A DNA stretch of 64,000 nucleotides from contig OY754465.1 in NCBI GenBank assembly GCA_963575645.1, forward strand, positions 36,095,501 through 36,159,500. The letters run 5' to 3'. This DNA is from Xanthostigma xanthostigma. Its lineage: Eukaryota > Arthropoda > Insecta > Raphidioptera > Raphidiidae. A program made the position numbers and the translations under genes. Positions 59,901-64,000 of the stretch are shown here, piece by piece. Below the pieces are notes generated by a model. The model was not told the DNA's origin and made no database searches. It saw nothing but the letters and a program-made list of their open reading frames with translations. The stretch's first letter is position 1. Each line of letters starts with the position of its first letter.

Positions 59901-60483
59901 ATTTTCATTGCGTGATTTAAATTTTTCCGGAGTTACTTGAAAACTTCCCATAACGTTGAGTTCAAATAACGGTGGTTGATTTTCAGACACTGTATTTTTC
60001 GTTCTTTCTGATTTGTACAATTTATAAGATTTGATATCATTCTGCAGCTTTCTTAATTGTGTATCTCTTTCTTTAACAATTTTCTTTAAAGCATCATTTT
60101 CATCTTTTAATTTCATCACCATTATTACTCCCCTTTCTGCAATTAATTTTCTTATAGTGCTTGACTGGAATAAAAAAAATTAATGAAAACGAAATATGTA
60201 TGCAGTTACCTTGTCTAGATGTAGGTACTAAAAGAAAAATAAAAAAATACCTTATTTGGATTTAAAAAATTCTCAATTAGCTTTTCTTTCTTGTTTACGT
60301 TATCTTCCAATTTTCTGATTTTCACTTTTAACATTTGATTTTCAGCTTTGAAATTACTTAATTGCCTTTTAAAATCTAATATCTCACTTTGTAGGTCTTC
60401 TTTCTGCATTGTAAAAAATAATTTTAAATATTAAAAAGACAACAGTGGTTTCAAAATATTTTAAGTACCTCGGATCGCAGCAT
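53975..60483 (-). CDS. Coiled-coil protein of unknown family, six coding exons, 488 residues
   Basis: I do not recognise the family. Coding exons, 5' to 3', are 60483-60469, 60403-60251, 60164-59684, 57298-57001, 54558-54348 and 54283-53975; the total is 1,467 nt with all phases consistent. Residues about 1-110 are strongly coiled-coil (MLRSEKEDLQSEILDFKRQL, then IVKERDTQLRKLQNDIKSY). A second heptad stretch lies near the end of exon 4 (LLKEIDQLKSTIDKLQNQQK). Exon 5 is Lys-rich and exon 6 has an acidic, Ser/Asp-rich patch (RYDYSDSFEDESLEEK). No signal peptide or membrane segment is evident. The architecture would suit a centrosomal, spindle or ciliary scaffold, but that is inference. A TTTATT (AATAAA on the coding strand) lies about 20 nt past the stop. 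The intron at 57299-59683 carries several transposons. Confidence 0.8.
54605..54892. mobile_element. MITE with GTCAGTGATAC-type ends, intact copy
   Basis: CATCAGTGATACTGC at the left and GCGGTATCACTGACG at the right are inverted. About 288 bp, in an intron of the coiled-coil gene. The interrupted partner is at 41679-42875. Confidence 0.75.
55163..56192. mobile_element. TIR element of about 1 kb, AATGTGCGATTGGA subterminal repeats
   Basis: Left TAATGTGCGATTGGAGCGCC pairs imperfectly with right CCAATCGCACATGA; GCACGGTTTT recurs in both arms. The centre is GC-richer (GCGGCCGCGGAGTAGG-like near 55430, then GGCCAATATGGCGGCG). Confidence 0.6.
56388..56462 (-). repeat. tRNA-Lys-like degenerate sequence
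   Basis: The minus strand reads GGTGGCTCAATCGGAAGAGC (A box) and GGGTCGTGGGTTCGAGCCCC (B box) at tRNA spacing. The acceptor and anticodon stems do not pair, so it is a SINE head or pseudogene. Confidence 0.6.
57459..58040. mobile_element. TIR element of about 580 bp in the coiled-coil gene intron
   Basis: Left GCACATAGGGAAATTAGCAT pairs with right ATGTTAATTTCCCTATGTGC, within arms of about 80 bp that also share TATGTAAACACGT and GATCAGAGT. No coding capacity. Confidence 0.75.
58075..58463. mobile_element. Dispersed repeat of about 390 bp, copy 2 (inverted to 40113)
   Basis: The reverse complement of copy 1, sharing GTACGCCCATGTTAACGTCA and CTCACCGCACATTGAG. Confidence 0.7.
58664..59405. mobile_element. 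Compound palindromic element, order O-A-B-A'-B'-O'
   Basis: Outer arms O (58664-58750) and O' (59306-59405) pair. Inside, A (58782-58919) pairs with A' (59048-59177) and B (58921-59047) with B' (59178-59304), so the two inner pairs are interleaved rather than nested. All four inner blocks carry a subterminal CACGTGGCCAGCACCG-like motif or close variant. No coding capacity; in the intron between exons 4 and 3 of the coiled-coil gene. Confidence 0.85.
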
Positions 60484-61121
60484 TGTGTTTCCAAATTTAT
60501 CACAAAGATTTAATTAATTAATATAAATGCCAAAAAGCATTTGAAAATAAAACATGAAATAGGTAATTTATTATGGAAACGATATTTTTTATTATTTACT
60601 AAAAGTAATTGTTAGCCTGGCAACCTGAATCATTCTAGGTATATTCTATGCTGGCAACCGTACAGAGTATTTTAGAGATGAAAATTTCAAAAAAATATAG
60701 TATGGCCCGCTGCAGGATTTTGCATTAATATTTCATAAATGGTTTAATCTTTAAATAGTTTTATGTGCGCAAACATAAATAATTAGAACTATCCAAAGAA
60801 TAATGAAATAATTTATAGTCATTTTTCACAAAAGATTAAAAAAATATTTTTATATTTTTCGGGATTTTATTTTTTATGTTCCTAATTTTGTCGACACTGT
60901 TGGAAAAAAATGGCGACTGGAGTTATTTCTAACCTAACCCGTACATCAATTATAAAATACAATAACAAGAAATAGTGTTCAACATACAAATTTATTTTAA
61001 AGACGTAATTGTATATGAACCGCACGTTTTTATGAGTCGATATTTGTTAAATTACGTCCGTTTTAATTTTATTAATGCATTACGTTTTTCTTATATTAAT
61101 TGACAATTTAATTATTGAGTA
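60484..61121. promoter_or_regulatory. Divergent intergenic region of the coiled-coil gene and the acidic open frame
   Basis: 638 bp separate the start codons. A GC-richer block at about 60895-60950 (AAAAATGGCGACTGG) contains an ATGGCG core that is common in housekeeping promoters. No transposon is recognised. Confidence 0.45.
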
Positions 61122-61771
61122 TTGACAATGACAGAATTATTAAGTGAACAAGCTTCATTAACGCAAATGATGGACAATGTAATTGTCGAACATATACATG
61201 AAGTACATATTGTTAATGTGAATAATAAATTTAATAACGAGGATTTTGGAAGCACTTTAAATGAAGAGGAAATGTCTACGGAAACTGTTCTACTTCCCGA
61301 ACCTGGAATTGATGAATACCAGGTAGCTTTACAAAGTTTACAGGAGCAATATGGACAAGATGTAAATATCGTTGAGGCTCAACAGTTTTATTATGAGTCC
61401 GGTCAGTTAAACGGGAAATCATTTATTCCAACCAATTCCAAAGAATTGTTCAATGTAGACTATGATAAAATTACCAACGAATTGGGAAGTATACATAGCA
61501 GTTATAATACTCAAATACAAATAACTGATTCGATTGACAACGATACGCAGTTGCTCGATGAAGTTATTTGTAATGAGAATTTGAATGTCGTCGAGGAAGA
61601 AGTTTATGCCGATGTCAAGAGTGCATACGTAAGAAGTGACAACGGGAATAATATACAATGCAAGTTGGAATCGACAAGTGATGACGGAGATATTGATGGT
61701 TTTGAGGAATTCCAGAAAAACGCGTTATTAATAAAAAATGAATTGCAATGTCAGACGACTCCTGATGAGAG
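61122..61771 (+). CDS. Acidic open frame, probable first coding exon of a longer gene
   Basis: An ATG at 61122 opens a 217-residue frame that starts MTMTELLSEQASLTQMMDNV. It is rich in Glu, Asp, Gln and Asn, with no recognised domain. The frame reaches GAGAG|GTAAAATG at 61771, a plausible splice donor; read straight through, it stops at TAA 61773-61775 after PDER. Acidic first exons of this kind are common in insect zinc-finger transcription factors, but no zinc finger is visible in the remaining 2.2 kb, so that is only a guess. It is head to head with the coiled-coil gene, 638 bp apart. Confidence 0.6.
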
Positions 61772-61775
61772 GTAA

Positions 61776-62189
61776 AATGAATTACATTTTTTTTTTTTTT
61801 TTGGGGGGTAACAAGTGGGGCTCCGCACAAATATAACTCCGAAAACATTTTTGGTTGTATAAAACATTTTAATTAATTTCATTTTTAGTATTTTATAAAA
61901 ACTGGCTTTTAGAATTCTTAAAAAAAGGGGAAAGTTATTAATTTAATATATATTATAATTTGGAAGTTGCCCATATTTTTTTACCCTTCATTATGATCCT
62001 AAAAATTGTAAAATTGATAGTCAAAGAATTTTTGTAATATCTTTAAAAATGACAAAGTTATTCTACGTCAAAGTTTAAGTTTGACAGTTCTTCGCATTAA
62101 GCCCGTCTCAATATGGGTGACGTCACGCGGCACAAGTGTCACATTTGTTAGAACTAAGAACAAATCTTTGATTAACGTCTGAATAGAAC
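61776..62189. other. Sequence after the acidic frame
   Basis: A poly(T) run at about 61788-61802 and TGACGTCA at 62118. The text TAACGTCTGAATAGAACTCTTC near 62175 recurs in diverged form near 46413, marking a dispersed repeat. Confidence 0.4.
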
Positions 62190-62830
62190 TCTTCAAATAA
62201 ATAAAATTATCGACCAATTTTTTTCAGATTATACAGGGTGTATCACAGAAAACCGAACATAGGGAAAGCTCTATTGTGCAAATTAGTTAGGATCAACGAT
62301 TACTTTGGCCACATATGAGAATGGGTACCATGGTGATGACTAACCATTATTAACGCTGACTAATGAATAATTAAAAAATCTATTAAAATAAATTCTTAAA
62401 CAATTTTGTATTTAGAAAATATTTTTTTAAATTAACAAATTAATTAAACCAAAAAAAACAGTTAAAATAAAAAATTAAAGCAAATGTTCAAATATACCTC
62501 CATTTTGATTAAGCAGTGGCTTAATTGGTTATAAAAACTGTGTCTCATTTTGTCTAATCGTACAGGAGTAACTTTATGTTTATGTTCATCCAGATGCCTT
62601 TTGTACGTTTTATTATGTACAATAAAAAATTTATTATTATTATTATTGTGCCACCACCTCGAATAGATTTCATTATGTAAACCATGGTAACGACCCTTGA
62701 ATAGACGGCAAAGCAATCTCTGATCTTAACTAATTTGTACTGTGTACTTTTCCCTATGTACGGTTTTCTGTGATAAACCCTGTATATATAGTCTGAAAAA
62801 ATTGTTCGATAATTTTATTTATTCGAAGAA
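62190..62830. mobile_element. Palindrome with a mariner-like MITE in its loop
   Basis: The outer arms AAATAAATAAAATTATCGAC and its near complement flank the inner element at 62234-62782. The inner ends CAGGGTGTATCACAGAAAAC and GTTTTCTGTGATAAACCCTG are inverted with TA on both sides, as in Tc1/mariner. Confidence 0.75.
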
Positions 62831-63395
62831 CTAAGAAAAACTAAGAACATAGCAAGTCCTGAAGATGACAGAGAATTAACATTTGAATAGCTGATGTAAA
62901 TAACAAAATCTTAAATTAATGACCATGTTTTTACTAGTTATTATACCTACTAATAATGACATTTGTGTCGCGCTGCGTCTGAGCAGATCGATAAATCGAT
63001 CAGTCTCGTTTGCAGTTCCATGTATGGGTTATGTGCAACTCACTGTGTGGCGCTAACTGGCGGTTCTATTTGACATTAGTCGCAATTTCATTTATTCGAT
63101 ATAAAGAGAATGAAGATAAATTATTTATGCACTGAATTGCTAGTGATTAATTAAACTCTGTTGACATAAGTTTTCTTCATTTTTTTCCCCATGTTATTTT
63201 ATGCGTCACATTATTACACGACATACAGTAACGAACTATGCACATTTGGAACAAATTTGCTATGCTCACTTGTACACTATCGGTATTTACTATTTTCGTC
63301 AAGTGGACAATTCCTAATAGGGTATATGCATGTAACTTATATTTAGTTTAAATGCTATTTTTTATAATCTTTATTGCAATTGATTAAACTCTAAA
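62831..63395. other. Spacer without recognised features
   Basis: AT-rich; nothing supportable. Confidence 0.4.
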
Positions 63396-63398
63396 TAG

Positions 63399-63622
63399 TT
63401 TTTTTTGCTCGACGGGCAGAAAACGTCCACTTTCGTCCCGCTGCGCTAAACGAAGTTGCCTCTTCCTGCCTACGTCGAGCAAAAAAATAGTATACACACC
63501 ATGGGAAGTAAAGTAAGAAAGCCTAAGATCACATCTTTGTTGACCTCGGCTTCGCCTCGGCCAACAATTATATATGATCTCAGACATTTCTTACTTTACC
63601 TCCCTAGGTGTGTAATATACTA
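63399..63622. repeat. Two adjoining hairpins
   Basis: TTTTTTGCTCGAC (63402) pairs with GTCGAGCAAAAAA (about 63474), and ATAGTATACACACC (about 63488) pairs with the text ending at about 63622 through GGAAGTAAAGTAAGAAA / TTTCTTACTTTACCTCC. Together they resemble a foldback element with another inserted at its edge. Confidence 0.65.
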
Positions 63623-64000
63623 TTTTTTTTTTAATTTTTGCTAAATAATAAATATTAATTAAACAAAAATGCAATAAATACGCTTGAAATATAAAATATC
63701 GAAACGCAATGCTATTGATTCGACCGTAGTGTGACGTCAAAAAACACGTAAACATATTATGGTTGCCATAGAATTATTGCCTCTTTTAAAATTGTTGACA
63801 TGTTATATGACGTCACAGATTTCCCGCGCAAAAATGGCGCGTTTAAATAATCAAAATAGCTTGCCCAAAAAGAATATTTATTTTGTAATCCAATAAGAAT
63901 GTTTTAATGAATGATTTCACGTGTTTGATAACTTTTAATATGAAATTAATTGATTTTAAATATTTTCAAAAATTGTGCATATAGTATATACCCTATTATT

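Overview
This window looks like AT-rich nuclear DNA from an animal, most likely an insect. All recognised genes are split by GT-AG introns and their products are animal-type. The spacers and introns are packed with short non-autonomous DNA transposons (hAT, PIF/Harbinger, Tc1/mariner/pogo types), a Helitron end and tRNA-like SINE remnants. I cannot place the order or species from sequence alone. No bacterial operon, CRISPR array, rRNA gene or intact tRNA gene was seen.

Layout. (1) 841-30091, minus strand: most of GCN1, the giant HEAT-repeat ribosome-associated activator of the eIF2-alpha kinase GCN2. I rebuilt 26 coding exons (7,002 nt, 2,334 codons) whose junction phases all agree; the C-terminal part lies beyond the left edge. 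(2) 30720-35213, plus strand: an ALYREF/Aly mRNA-export adaptor in three coding exons, head to head with GCN1. (3) 35214-48057: 12.8 kb of gene-free spacer filled with nested transposons and a 3-kb inverted-repeat element that carries satellite-like units. (4) 48058-49065, minus strand: UBE2S, the K11-chain-elongating E2 of the APC/C, in four coding exons. (5) 49681-51972, plus strand: ARL6IP1, an ER-shaping membrane protein in three coding exons, head to head with UBE2S. (6) 53975-60483, minus strand: a six-exon, 488-residue coiled-coil protein that I could not name. (7) 61122-about 61771, plus strand: an acidic open frame, probably the first coding exon of a longer gene, head to head with the coiled-coil gene.

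The genes do not form one pathway; they are housekeeping functions (translation stress control, mRNA export, mitotic ubiquitination, ER shape). Two patterns stand out. First, the genes form three divergent pairs with 615-638 bp between start codons, which suggests shared bidirectional promoters. Second, four of the five recognised or complete genes begin with a first coding exon of only 9-24 nt.

The mobile DNA is the most unusual part. Several insertions have visible target-site duplications (two perfect 8-bp duplications for hAT-like elements; TTA for Harbinger-like; TA for mariner- and pogo-like). There are nests of elements inside elements, an interleaved A-B-A'-B' palindrome at 58.7-59.4 kb, and a strong excess of the CRE palindrome TGACGTCA, many copies of which lie in mobile or repeated DNA. 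Exon boundaries were read by eye from splice signals, frame continuity and remembered family similarity; no search or alignment was run.
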